Source of the DNA: Ursus arctos
Taxonomy: Eukaryota > Chordata > Mammalia > Carnivora > Ursidae
Assembly (NCBI RefSeq): GCF_023065955.2
Contig: NW_026622875.1
Location: 15,541,001-15,605,000 of the forward strand
Direction: 5' to 3'
Length of the DNA stretch: 64,000 nucleotides
A program made the position numbers and the translations under genes. The notes under the pieces were generated by a model. That model was not told the DNA's origin, searched no databases, and worked only from the letters and a program-made list of their open reading frames with translations. Position 1 is the first letter of the stretch; every line of letters begins with the position of its first letter. Of the stretch, positions 23,163 to 34,325 are shown in pieces.

Positions 23163-23639
23163 ACCATGAATCTTTTTTGACCACAATGGTATGAACTAGA
23201 AATAAATCACACACACACAAACTGGAAAAAACACAAACATGGGAGACTAAGCAACTTTATGCTAAACAACCAATGGGAAATTAAGCAATTAAAGAAGAAA
23301 TTTAAAAAAATACATGGAGACAAATGAAAATGAAAACACAACAGTCCAAAATCTCTGGGACACAGCACAAACAGTTCTAAGAGAGAATTATACAGCAATA
23401 CTGACCTACCACAAGAAGCAAGAAAAAACTCAGTCTAAATTTATACATAAAGGAACTAGAAAAAGAACAAATAAAGCCCAAGGTGAGTAGAGGAAAGGAA
23501 ATAATAAAGATCAGAGCAGAAGTAAATGACGTAGAGACTAAAAAACTTGGCAAATCACTAAGTTTTACACCTGAAACTAACGTAATATTGGGTGTCAACT
23601 ACATTCATATTAAAAAGAAATAATAAAATGCTTAATACT

Positions 23640-24029
23640 TTTCCTACTTTATGCATATTTAAGTTCTCCTAGTTATAAATTCTGCCCATTCTTCTCATTC
23701 TTGATTTGGATGGGATCCAGTGATACAGCATTTCTTAGAATGTGGCTAGTTCTTTGCAGTAGAGGAGTCCTAGGAATTTTTCCTAAAAATTAAATTTTAT
23801 GGTACACTGATAATAAACAAGTGACAATAAAATTTTCCATTAATAATTACCTAGTTTAAAAATAATTACTACTCTAATCATTGATGTTATTTATAATTTT
23901 ACCCATTAACTGCTGTAGATATTTTCATCAGTCTGTTGACAGGTCAGCAGCTGAGTCTTCCTATTTTATCTAGAATGTCATTGTTCTAAGTTTTGAAGAA
24001 GAATGTCACAGGGCATATGTTTGGCTATT
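23640..24029. other. Intergenic DNA, no recognisable gene
   Basis: No gene or repeat recognised. Confidence 0.5.
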
Positions 24030-24410
24030 AAATAATTTGAGTATTATTATCAGTCTGTTTTAACTGGTAACCTAGAGTAAGGCATTTAACCTTTTGAGAT
24101 CTTTTTTTTTTTTTTTAAAGATTTTATTTGTTAGAGAGAGAGAGCACAAGCAGGAGGAACAGCAGGCAGAGCAGGCAGAGGGAGAAGCAGACTCCCCGCT
24201 GAGCAAGGAGCCTTATGCAGGACTTGATCCCAGGACCCTGGGATCATGACCTGAGTTGAAGGCAGCCACTTAACCGACTGAGCCACCCAGGTGTCCCTTA
24301 ACCTCTTGAGATCTTAAGGCTTAGTTTTCCTCGTTTGTGAAAGAGGATTAATCTAAAGCACTTGTTTGGTCCTTCTACTTCTAAAGTTCTATCAGTCTAT
24401 GAAATTTTCT
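24030..24410 (+). mobile_element. MIR split by a SINE
   Basis: The left part 'ggtaacctagagtaaggcatttaacc' and the right part 'cttagttttcctcgtttgtgaaagagg' form one diverged MIR when the SINE and its duplicated target are removed. Confidence 0.7.
24104..24297 (-). mobile_element. CAN-SINE inserted in a MIR, reverse orientation
   Basis: Long T run, 'ttaaagattttatttg', GA-rich segment, 'gatcatgacctgagttgaag' core and 'gccacccaggtgtccc' head. The target duplication is 'ttaaccttttgagatctt' at 24,086-24,103 and 'ttaacctcttgagatctt' at 24,298-24,315, 17 of 18 identical. Confidence 0.96.
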
Positions 24411-24562
24411 AGTATGGCATGCAGTTTCAGAGTTCTCATATTAGCTAGGAGGGAAATGACTGTTATGGATGGTTGTTAAATGTCTCCCTGGCATCCATTC
24501 CTCCCTTCCTTTAGCCTAAATTGTTCTGATTTTGTTCCGGTATCCTCCATCCCCCTTCCACT

Positions 24563-24680
24563 ACACACACACACACACACACACACACACCCACACCCAC
24601 ATACCCATACCCACACAGACACCTCCCCCCCCCCACACACATACTCACCCACGCACCCACCCACCCACACACTATACACA
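24563..24680. repeat. Compound (CA)n / CCCACA repeat with C run
   Basis: About 14 CA units grade into CCCACA and CCCATA variants, a C run near 24,625-24,635, then ACCC units. This gives long low-complexity frames on both strands. Confidence 0.95.
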
Positions 24681-25250
24681 GCAGGTCCACAGTTAGCTCT
24701 GATTTGTTAATACAAACCAGAGCAGTCATGCTCCTTGGGCTGTGAGTGATTCAGGAATAGACGTGTAATATGATTTGGGACAATGAGGTATCTCAAGATG
24801 GATTTCTGGGAAACTTTTTCCTTCATTTTCTGAAAGAACTTTTGAGGAAGAGACTCTTTTCAACTGAATGTGTAAGAGGAAGGCTGTAACTCTAGTTCTA
24901 TTTTTGGCAGTGGTCCTCTGAGAAAAGCAGTTATGATGAAGTTGATTCTGGAAAGCAGAGCAGAGAATCAGGATTCTTGATGACATCATTAAGTTTCCAG
25001 AGTAGTCAACATTGGAAAATCTTAATATTTTTAGAAACTTTGGATTTTATTATTGTTTGGCCAGTTTGAATTAGGTTTTCTTATCAACGACAGTTGAAAT
25101 ATCTGTACACGATGCATTGTATTTCATTAGAAAATACACATGAAAGTGCCCCCAGGAAATAAGAAGTGTTATAGAAACTCGAGGGCTTAATTTATTTGAT
25201 GGAACTACTTCTCTGCAATTAAGGTACTTATGTAATTTGCTTATGTAAAT
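24681..25250. other. Intergenic DNA, no recognisable gene
   Basis: No gene or repeat recognised. Confidence 0.5.
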
Positions 25251-25390
25251 ATATTTGGCCTGTAAATATTTATTGAGAGCTTGTGTTATGTTGGGCACTA
25301 CTTTAGGAAGTTAGCTTTAGGACACATCCCAATTGACTGAATTTCTCAAGGCCACATGGGAGAATGAAGCAGAGATAGACAAAAGGCAAA
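25251..25390 (-). mobile_element. MIR-like fragment, antisense
   Basis: 'atatttattgagagcttgtgttatgttgggcact' fits the reversed MIR 3' end, and 'tttctcaaggccacatggg' fits the reversed core further on. Confidence 0.5.
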
Positions 25391-25769
25391 AGACAGGAAT
25401 CTTGATTTTTAATATAACTAAAGGACTTTATTATAGGCCTTTTAGTACCCTGATAAAAAAATTTTTGCTTCTAGGAAAGAGACATTTAAAGTTAGAACAT
25501 GCTACTCAGAAGACAAATGTCTTAGGACATTCCCAGCTAAAAACAAGCTATTTTACAATTCTCTGACACTGTTCTAGGTGATAGAATGAGTAAACTATTT
25601 CACATCCATCATTGCTGTAGGAAAATTCAGATACTTGGGCAAATAGTGACTGTTGCCTTTTAGTACGTCCTGCCTGAAACTAACACATGATTAATGAATA
25701 TCTCATTTGTTTTCATTACCATTTTCTCTAGTGTGGATCCTTTTAACCTAATGATTTGGTTAATGTCAA
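25391..25769. other. Intergenic DNA, no recognisable gene
   Basis: The open frame of 77 codons at 25,333-25,566 shows no motif. No repeat recognised. Confidence 0.5.
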
Positions 25770-25835
25770 ACTTTCTCCATTCATTCAACAAATATTAAGT
25801 TCTTACAAATGCTGGGCATTATGCTACTGGGATCT
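25770..25835 (-). mobile_element. MIR/L2-like 3' end, antisense
   Basis: 'cattcattcaacaaatattaagttcttacaaatgctgggcat' is the conserved end shared by MIR and L2, read in reverse. Confidence 0.55.
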
Positions 25836-26399
25836 GAAAGTCCTTCTCACTTCACATCTTTTATACCTCCCAAGAATTTCTAATAAATTGGCAAAAATCT
25901 TTACCTGTGTCTCAAGATGTTCATATTCTACGTATCTTTTGACCTTATCTTCTGCCACTCCATTTTAGGATTTTTTTTTTTTTTGATGTAAATGGATCTT
26001 TTTTAGTTCTCAAATGCTGTTTGCAATCAACCACTTAGTATTTTTACTTTCAGAACACTTTTATTCTTGCTTTTCTTGGTTAATGTTTTTTAAATTGTTC
26101 CAAATATAGCTTAAGTCTCATCTATTTTAAGGAAAATTATTATAAACATAGGCTTTTGCTCTTAATATACTAGATGTGAGGGCAACATAAAAAACAGTTT
26201 TGGAAAACATGGACTCAGGAAATTTATCTACATAGTCCTTTCCTCAAATCATTGCTTGAGGGTATAATTTAGTAAAACAAAGAAGGGATACAAGAAATAG
26301 GACAACGTGAAAAACAACAAAGTATATGTTAATAAATTCCCTTAATCCCAAAGGTAGAGTGTAATTTAATTCTTCAGATAGAATTGAATACTTAATAAT
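25836..26399. other. Intergenic DNA, no recognisable gene
   Basis: AT-rich; a 14-base T run lies near 25,971. Nothing else recognised. Confidence 0.5.
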
Positions 26400-26560
26400 A
26401 TATTAACAGTGGTGAATTTTTTTGTGATGAGATTAGGATGTTTTTAATTGTTTTCAAGAAATTTTTCTGCATTTTCTAAATTTTCTATCATGAACAGGCA
26501 TTATTTTGACTTTTAGAAGATAAAAAGTAGTATCATTTCAAAATATATTACTGTTGCTTT
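26400..26560 (+). mobile_element. Ancient L1ME-like 3' end
   Basis: 'aacagtggtgaat', a T-rich middle, then 'tctgcattttctaaattttctatcatgaacaggcatt' are in L1ME 3' end order. Confidence 0.6.
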
Positions 26561-26689
26561 ATAATGGAAAGAAAGTTTTTATTTGAAAAAAGGTTTAATG
26601 ATACAATCAAAAAGATATTTATTAGAGTCTTAATAGTCAATTAAGATATTGCTTTCACAAAATGCTTTCGTTCTATTGAAAATATCCAA

Positions 26690-26985
26690 AATATCCAACC
26701 ATAGGATTCTGCCGATATTAACTTTGATATATCCATATAATAAACCACAGTACTAAAAACTGATGACATACAAGCATGCGTATTGACATGGAAGGATGTT
26801 AGTGATACATTCATGAAAAATGTAATTTTATTTTTATGGGAAAAATACCACATAAAAATGGTAGCAGTAAATATTCCTGGGTAATTTGAATTATGGGTAA
26901 TTTTTAATTTCTGCTCTCTACTTTTTATATTTTATACAATGAATATGTATTTCCTATGTAAGAAAGTGCTTTTTAATATGTACTG
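26690..26985 (+). mobile_element. Ancient L1ME-like ORF2 end and 3'UTR
   Basis: It has the ORF2 end ('tatccatataataaaccacagtac', 'gacatggaaggatgtt'), a '..aaaatggtagcagt' spacer, and a tail region with 'ctactttttatattttatacaatgaatatgtatt'. It repeats the 3' end seen at 26,400-26,560, so two separate insertions or a duplication are present. Confidence 0.65.
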
Positions 26986-28380
26986 GTCAGGTTTTTGTAG
27001 TATGAGAGGAATTACTTAAGTTGATAAAATCACCTGCAGTTAGACATGACATTAGAGAGCCAGGAACCCCCAGCAGCCTTGTCATTGGGTCCCTGGTCCT
27101 CTACAACAAAGGTGTAGAATAAGTAACAAAAGGTCTGTCAGCCTAAAGACACCAGCCAAGTTTGGGGAACCAATCTTTCCTCTGTTTCCTTGACTTTGAA
27201 ATTACCAAAGACCGGTTTTGAGTGGTGAAGCTTGCCGTAACAGGACAGTTTTCTTCTACTTTCTTCAATTATTATTTTCTTAGTTTTTTGAACCCCATTT
27301 TGTCTATCTGGAGTTAACTTTTTTCTTATATTTTCAATTTCTGCGTTTTTGTTTTTGTCCTAGGGGATTTATTCTGCCTTAACTTCCATGTCACAAACTC
27401 TTTCTTCAGTAATGTTCATTCTGTGATTCAGCCTGTCTAAAATTTTTATTAATAACTTTATGACCTACTTTCTAAGAGCATTTTCTTTTTCTTTGATTGC
27501 TTCTTTTTTATAGCAGTGTATTCTAGTTTTATGGATGCAGGTGTTATCTAATTTCTCTGACAGTAATTTAGAATTATTTTAAATTTCTCTTCTGCCTGTC
27601 ATTGTTCCCTCCAAGATTAGGGGTTGTGTTTATTTCTCATGATTCTTCTCTTTCATATTGTTCATTTTTCCCAGATGCTTGTTGACTCTAGGTTGTCCTT
27701 CCATATTTATGAATGAAGGACTAGTATAATTCTAGGCACCTAATATTGTGATTCTTCAGCAGTTTTGCAGGCCAATTTATACAGAAGGCCTCTCCCTGGA
27801 ACAGGGAGGCTAACTAAGGGCTTCCCTTTAGAGTATGTGGGAAATAAATAGACAGGTGAGCTCAGGCCCCCATGACTGATGAAGTTAGGAGTCCAGGGTT
27901 ATATCAGGCTCTGTTGTGTTTATCTCTGGCCCTCACACCCCTGCTGGGACAGCTTGCCAGGGTAGTCTTTCATTTTATTTAGAAATATCCATGCTGGTCT
28001 GGAGCTTGTGTGCTCAAATGATTCCTTGCCCTTGCTCTGTTCTGTATCACAGGAAAGCTGACTGTGGCAGATTATGTTTCTTAGGTATCATCCAAGATGG
28101 TTCTGGATTTGTCCAACAGGACACAGAGGCGGCAGGTTAGGACATGGAGGAGGACAATGAAAAGGCTTTTCCCCCCTCCCCCTCCTTTCTGCCTGTTTTT
28201 CTTAGGCAGTGCTTCCAGAAGATTTTTATGCTTTCCCTGGACAGGCTGCCTCCAAGCCTCTGTTGAGTGACCTGACCTTTTGCCTTCAGGAGCACCATGT
28301 CCACCCTGCTTCCTGCTTTTGCCCTCTATCCCCTGTGTGGCTTCTTAGCACCACCATCCCCTGTGTGATTGGTTCCTTGC
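26986..28380. other. Intergenic DNA, possibly old L1 5' region antisense (unproven)
   Basis: The 27,260-27,720 part is T-rich with phrases reminiscent of reversed old L1 5'UTR, such as 'gcttgttgactctaggttgtcc', but the match is weak. 27,780-28,380 is richer in G+C. No coding domain recognised; the 74-codon frame at 27,916 has no motif. Confidence 0.35.
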
Positions 28381-28442
28381 ATTAAATTACCTCTGGTGTA
28401 AATACTTTCTGTTTCCCCGGGTGGGACCCTGACTGATAGAGT
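28381..28442 (+). mobile_element. Possible retroelement/LTR terminus, unclassified
   Basis: 'ggttccttgcattaaattacctctgg' followed by 'gggtgggaccctgactgatagag' resembles the end of an old dispersed mammalian repeat. Its upstream extent and family are unclear. Confidence 0.35.
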
Positions 28443-28795
28443 AGCCCGCTTTAGAGTGAGGAGAAATTCTGCAGCTTCACTGTGTTTTTCGGGAGAGAGA
28501 ATGGCTCTTTAGTGTAGCTGTATTATAGACATTTCTTAAATATCCTGATGATGATCGTCCTATCGTCTGCCACTGTTCTTATGATTATACTCCTTCCATC
28601 AATCTGTTTTCTGTCTTCCAGAAATTTTTCAAAAATTTTGGTCTACTGGAAAGAACCATTTCTTAGTTTCATCACGTTTATTGATTTTTTTTCTCTTTCT
28701 CCTCTTCCTCCTTACTCATCATCTTCTCTTTATTGGCAATGTAGCTTTGGGGCCTCCTTTATGGGCTCTTAATTAAAATCTTGGCTTTAGCAAAT
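28443..28795. other. Intergenic DNA, no recognisable gene
   Basis: The open frame of 74 codons at 28,548 is hydrophobic and unremarkable. No repeat recognised. Confidence 0.5.
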
Positions 28796-28966
28796 GCTGA
28801 TTTTGTGACTTGACACAAGTTTCTTAACTTTTTGGTGCCTCCATTTGTTCATCTGTAAAATGGGAATTGCTGAGGATTAAATGATATACATGCAGAAGAG
28901 TGCCTGGCACATAACAGGTGCTCAGTAGAAATTAGCTACTGTTATTTTAGCTGCTGCTATTAATAT
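28796..28966 (+). mobile_element. MIR, sense, well preserved
   Basis: 'cctccatttgttcatctgtaaaatgggaat' is the MIR core, followed by 'gaggattaaatgatatacatgc' and 'gtgcctggcacataacaggtgctcagtagaa', in exact MIR order. Confidence 0.92.
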
Positions 28967-30095
28967 TTTTAAAATTTCAATCAGATTTTGGGGTGGAAGG
29001 TTGATAAATTCCTGGCCTCAGTCCACTGCTTGAACTGGAAGCACGCAGCCTGATTTTGAACTATCAGGGTGTTAATTAGCATATGATGAAACAGCTCATA
29101 CAGAGAGAAAAGTGAAAAAAAAAATGGATAAATTTGCTTTTAAGAAAGACAAGAAGACAGGCACCGGTTACAAAAAACAGAGTAATAGCCACATTCACAA
29201 GTGAACACCATATCAAATGGCATTTCAAAGTAGCATGGTCTCTTAAGATTTGTTATCCATCCCTCCCCTTTTTTACCAGCTGTATTTCTGTATTGAAGCT
29301 TTTCACTTCTAAGATGAAGTAAGTAAGGTTTCCTTTTCTAAATACAGTTTTAAATGCTTGGAATAATTTATATTGGCACTATCCCTTCCTTTTAATTTTC
29401 TTTGTATTCTACCAGAATAAGTCTTCTTTTCAACAGGAGATAAATGACATAAAACAAAATGTTCTGTCTTTTATAAGCCCTGAAAAACTATTTTCTCATA
29501 TTTGTAAAAACTAACATTGTAAAACCTTACAATAACATAAGTTGAGCCAATTTCAATCCTTTGGGGTTTTCTTTCATTTTAACCAATAATTCAACTTGTT
29601 TTTTGTTTTAATTTAATTATAAGATTTAAGAGAGAAAGTTTCTTGGAAGCTATCTGGATGTCAGGTTGATTATATTACATTTCTTTCTAGAAAACTTGTC
29701 TTTCCATGTATACAGGCCTCAAAATCTTGGCTGATATATAAGTCTCAAGTTTTTATTTAATTCCTTGATGGCAAGAGTCTTCTTAGGGAAAAAGTGGCAG
29801 ACTTTGATAGGATTCAAATATGTTTAATCTCTTAATGACTTTATTATGAAATCTCTCTTTTATGCTAAAAAAAGTACTTTCTTATTCAGCATTTCATCAA
29901 CTACTACAAAAGTTGTATTTCTTTGTTCCTTAAAATATTTACGAATCTTAAGTTGGAAAACTAGTTGAAAACCAGAAGTAAGTTATGATATATAAAAGAA
30001 AATTGTATTTTAAAATAAATGTAAACTTCAACATTGAATATTATAAAAGGAAAAAATGATTTAAAGAAATTTTTTTCTTTAATAGAGATTATTTT
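28967..30095. other. AT-rich intergenic DNA, no recognisable gene
   Basis: No gene or nameable repeat. Confidence 0.5.
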
Positions 30096-30110
30096 AAGAA
30101 GCTTTATATT

Positions 30111-30309
30111 TTTTTAAGATTTTATGTATTTATTTGAGAGAGAGCCAGAGAGAGAGAGCGCGTGCACAAGCAGGGGAAGGGGCAGAGGGAGAGGGAGAAG
30201 CAAACTCTCCGCTGAGCGGGGAAACAGATGCAGGACTGGATCCCAGGACCCTGGGATCATGACCTAAGCCAAAGGCACATGCTTAACTGACTGAGCCACC
30301 CAGGCACCC
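30111..30309 (-). mobile_element. CAN-SINE, reverse orientation
   Basis: Tail 'ttttttaagattttatg', GA-rich segment, 'gatcatgacctaagcc' core and 'gccacccaggcaccca' head. The target duplication 'aagaagctttatattttt' begins at 30,096 and 'aagaagctatattttt' at 30,310, with a 2-base difference. Confidence 0.95.
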
Positions 30310-30329
30310 AAGAAGCTATATTTTTAATA

Positions 30330-33160
30330 TAATTTTTAAAAGTTATATTTTACACATGAACCATTTTCTAAATGATGTGTTTTTGTCAGATATCAGTTGT
30401 CCTGTGAGTTAAAAAAAAAAAAAAGTACATCTAGAGATAATATGGAAAAAAATTCTCTTGAACTTCATTTTTTGTTGATGCTGTTGTTGTTGTTCTTGCT
30501 GAGTGTTTGTTTAAAAATATCTATATGATGGGGACAAGTGATTCCTGGTCCCAGGGTATCACAGCTGTAGGGCTCCAAACATAGATTCAATATCAAAGCA
30601 AATTTTTATGCTTAAAAAATATCTTACAAAATGCCCTTTGTACTAGAGAATCAAAGATTTGAGCATGGGAATAAACTTGACCAACTTTTTTTGTCTTTAA
30701 AAAATTCAGTACTTGCCAAAGTGTACATCTGTTTACAGTGATTACTAATCTGTTTCTTAGAGTTTTCAGCATCCCTTTGGGTTTATGCACATGTGGCAAA
30801 AGTCTTTTTTTTATGAGAATAAGTGAAATCTTAACCTCAGTAATCCAAAAACAACCCTAAAAGTTGTCTATTTATTTATGTTCAAAAGCCACAGCACTTT
30901 CAGCTCCAATTCAAGAATTCAAGGAAGGAAAAGAACGTGCTGTGCCTTAGGAAGTATCTGGGACACTGTAAGGTTTAGTGACCTATGGGGAGCATTTCCA
31001 ATGAAGTAGGTAGTAATAATTGCTGGGAGACACAGTGGAATGGCAGAAAGTGAAAAAGCAGCAAAGTGATAACCCTTAAGTAATCACATCCTTCTATTAC
31101 AGTTTCCAGTGTTGTAAAAGAAATGTTTGACAGTAGTGAAACGAAAAATGACTTATTCTAAATAGGTATAAGCCCTTCATCTTTATCTGTTTACGTAGTT
31201 GTTTTATGTGACATTAACAAATAATATAATTTGCATATGACTGCATAAGAGAAATATAAATAATTGCAGCAAAGTAAAATTTTTAACCATTAATCTCAGT
31301 TGAATAAGACTAATGAAGTTTAATGAAGGCTCTTCTATTCCTATACACAAAATGCCAATTACCTCTATTCTTTCTGAAGAACAAGATCTCCAAACACATT
31401 TACGTCAATAAAATGAGTTTATTAAGCCTAGGTTCTAAATAGAAGATAATTTAGAGAAAGACAGAAATACTCAAGGACATAATGTTCAGAAAACAATGTA
31501 TTAGACATTTAATTGAAGGAAATAACTGATATTTCAGAAGGAACTTTCAGGATTAAATACAATTGTAAAAAGTAAAAATATGCACATAGATATCAAGTTT
31601 TGAAAAATATTATTATAGCAATATTGAGAGCCAATGTTACCACATATGTGTATTTTTAACACAATATACATGTATGTATTTAACACAATGGAAATGTGAC
31701 AATAATATAGTCTTTTCATCACATGGAAATTGGGAGTAGAAGAAAGTTCAGAACCCTGACTGCCCTCTACACACACACATGCAGCCCAGACATAACCACC
31801 CACCAATATATGAGTGAATTCTACCTTCAGAACTAAGTCCTGTTATAAATAGTTAATGATATTTTTTTCTCTTGCAGTGTCTTCAGAATTTCTTTCTCTT
31901 GTATTCCCATTCTGAGGTTTCCACTGTATTCATGTATGACCTGCACTATTATTTGCTTAACACTTTTACTTAAAATAACTTACTTTTAAAACTTGTTAAT
32001 CAAGAGAAATCTCACTATCACTACTATGCAGTCAGTATCATTTGCCATACATGAACGACAAAAACGGAATAGTGATTGTAAGTTCTAGCTCAATGTTGTT
32101 GACTACCAGATGTTCTGAACATGATGCCTGCTTTCTCTGCATTAAAGGCTTAGGTGTGAAACCCAAGCCCCAAACTAAGAATTTTTTCCCCTCATAGAAT
32201 TAAAGAATTGAAGGAAAACATGAAAGGAAATAACTTCGTACTATGATTTTTTTGATACAATTTTCCTGGTTAGAGTACCCCCCTGATACCGATAGTCTTG
32301 CATACTAACTAGAGTCATCTCAAATACAATCGTATTCCACACTTTGGGGGGCATTGCTATTTCTGAGTGCTTATTCCTGTTTTAGTTTCTGTTTCTCCTG
32401 TTTTAGATGGGAGAATAAAAGTGAGGGGCTTCAGTAATGTGTTTTTCTACTTTCTCCAGGAGGTAGGAAATACAAATAATGGGAAGAGGGGGGTGCTTAA
32501 TCCACCAGAGATGGAAAGAGTTCGTTAAACAGCCTATACCGTCAGTGTAAGAGTGGTAATTCCATGTACAAGATGTCACCAGTAATAGAGCGTCTCCTTT
32601 CTTTACTGCCCAATAATGCCCCAGAACTGAAAGACAAACATGAACTTGGGATTGGAAGCTAATAAATGGGACACTTTTTCTAGGAGGCTGAGGGTAGCAG
32701 GGTTAATGAATTACAGGTGAGATTGTTTACATGAGTGAGTGCTGTTTGCTTTTCCTGCCATCAGTTTTATCCCTTCCAGTAAGAAGAGTAAGTTCACTTA
32801 CAATAGAAATGGGGGAGGGAAACTAACACAGCTCTAAAACAAAGTTTAATTTTTTAAAAAATTTATACATGTAAAAGAATGTTTTTGCTGCCTCTTTCTA
32901 GTACCATAGAAAGATTAATTTCTAGTTGACTATTGAGGCTTACAAGCCTCGGTGCCTTATAGAAAATGTTTCTGAAATAAGAAGTTCTAGTACAGGGACA
33001 AAACTGGTGTGGGCTTATGTGTGAGGGTGGTGGTGGTGTGTGTTCTTTACTTGTTTTAAATCTGAGAGAACTTGTAGAAGTTATCTCATGATCTGGATAG
33101 TTTGGGGCATAAATATTAGGACAACAGGACTCTGTCTTCTCTTACTCATACTGTTAGAAT
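30330..33160. other. Intergenic DNA, no recognisable gene
   Basis: About 2.8 kb without a recognisable repeat or coding domain. An A run lies near 30,411-30,424 and a TTG patch near 30,481-30,494. Minus-strand open frames of 68 and 90 codons are unremarkable. Confidence 0.5.
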
Positions 33161-33164
33161 TGGC

Positions 33165-34325
33165 ATGAGCCAAAAAGGGGCAACTACTGAACTATGAAGA
33201 ACAGTGGTGGAAGAGAATCCCCAGAATGCACAGGACTTCGAGTGATCCATGTGATTGAATACCTATTCTGGAAGTAAAGATGACCCGAGTATGCATCTAC
33301 TTGATTCATGAATGGTGGCTAATGGAATGATGGGCTGGTCATGGATTTAAAACAAACATATTTAGAAGACTGGTAACAAAAGAGGTCTAGGGAATATGTA
33401 TATAGATGGGTCTCTTATAATGGGCACTAAGTGATTTGTGACTGACATAAATGCTTATAGAAGGTTTCATCTGTGAAGGAGGCTCTTAATGATAACATAG
33501 ACAACTTGGCCCATCATGGGTGTCAGTCAGCTTCATATCCCAGATATGCCTGTTCCATGGGTTCACTACAAAGTGGTCATAGCATCAAGTGTGGAGGTTA
33601 TGCATAGGCTCAACAACATGGACCTCCTCTCACCAAGGCTAATCTGGCTTCTAGATCCTCCACTAGGTGTCCAACCTGACCACAACAAAGGACAACATCA
33701 CTTGCTAAGGGAACAATTGGCAGCCAGCTCGTCAAGGAGGAGGTAGTACTTGTCCGTAGAGGGACAGACTTATTTAGGAATACATTTGCCTTCCCTGCCT
33801 TCAGGGTTTCTGCTAGTATCTTGGTTCATAGATTACAGATTGCTGCATCCATGGCATATAAAACATCACCTCTGACCAGGGGACCTATTTTACTGCAAAA
33901 GAAGTGTGGCTTTGGACTTCTGCCTATGGAATTCACTCTGATCTTACTTTGTGTCCCATCTTCCCAAAACCATTATTTTGATAGAACAGTGTAATGGCAT
34001 GAGGAAGGCTAAGTTATAGTGCCAACAATGAAAAAAAATGTTTTGTGAGGTTCAGTGCTTTTTTATAGGATACAGCTAATAACCTGTAAGCCAGCAGTTA
34101 ATATTTGGTTCTATCTACATAGTCAGAATATGTTCGGATCCAAGGAACAGAGATGAGATTGGTCTCTCTCATTGTTTTTCCTAATAACCCACTGGTAGAA
34201 TTTTTGTCTTTTGTCTCTGTGACCCCAGGCTTTATGAATTTTAAGGTTCTAGAGAGGACAGCTTCTACCAGGGAACACAATCATGGTTTTGATAAATTAG
34301 ATGCTCCCTATTTTGAGTTCTAAAT
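33165..34325 (+). pseudogene. ERVL-type endogenous retroelement pol remnant
   Basis: This is a relic of an old endogenous retrovirus-like element of the ERVL group. From about 33,180 to 33,430 the DNA corresponds to the RNase H-like end of pol. From about 33,500 to 34,010 it corresponds to the integrase region. From about 34,080 to 34,320 it corresponds to the region following the integrase core. The assignment rests on the order of recognisable DNA phrases, not an intact frame. Stops, frameshifts and a locally A-rich break near 34,030 interrupt it throughout. No gag, protease, env or flanking LTR was recognised next to it. It cannot encode a working protein. Confidence 0.8.

Larger units (their letters stand above)
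22256..23548 (+). pseudogene. L1 ORF2 endonuclease region, broken and truncated
   Basis: ORF2 encodes an APE-type endonuclease and reverse transcriptase. The frame at 22,332-22,541 contains 'LKVKGWKNIHHANG', with the 'CLQET' catalytic region in a different frame just upstream. The next frame, 22,541-22,915, reads 'VVNIYAPNTGAPKYIKQIL' and 'SSRQKINKET'. The conserved GDFN endonuclease motif is changed to 'GNYN', replacing the metal-binding aspartate. A (DI)n insertion encoded by a hexamer repeat lies at 22,781-22,824. A CAN-SINE splits the copy at 22,961. After it, sequence continues through the post-endonuclease region and stops near 23,548, before the reverse transcriptase. Nonfunctional. 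Confidence 0.85.
19728..23621 (+). mobile_element. L1 with both ends but a large internal ORF2 deletion
   Basis: Parts in order are 5'UTR (about 19,728-20,960), ORF1 (about 20,970-21,847), inter-ORF spacer (21,848 to about 22,255), the ORF2 endonuclease region and start of the post-endonuclease region (about 22,256-23,548), then an abrupt change to the L1 3' terminus ('acacctgaaactaa', 'tgtcaactacattcatat', A-rich tail). A likely target duplication is 'aatgaaatgcttt' at 19,713 and 'aataaaatgctta' at 23,622, 11 of 13 identical. This suggests one insertion event of an element lacking the reverse transcriptase and C-terminal part of ORF2. A CAN-SINE is inserted at 22,961-23,162. The 5'UTR contains GT and TTA microsatellites. 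All frames are broken, so it is inactive. Confidence 0.85.

Noticed and set aside
24476..24729. Val/Cys/Gly-rich and Thr/His-rich frames on both strands
   Set aside because: Translations of the compound CA repeat; no gene.
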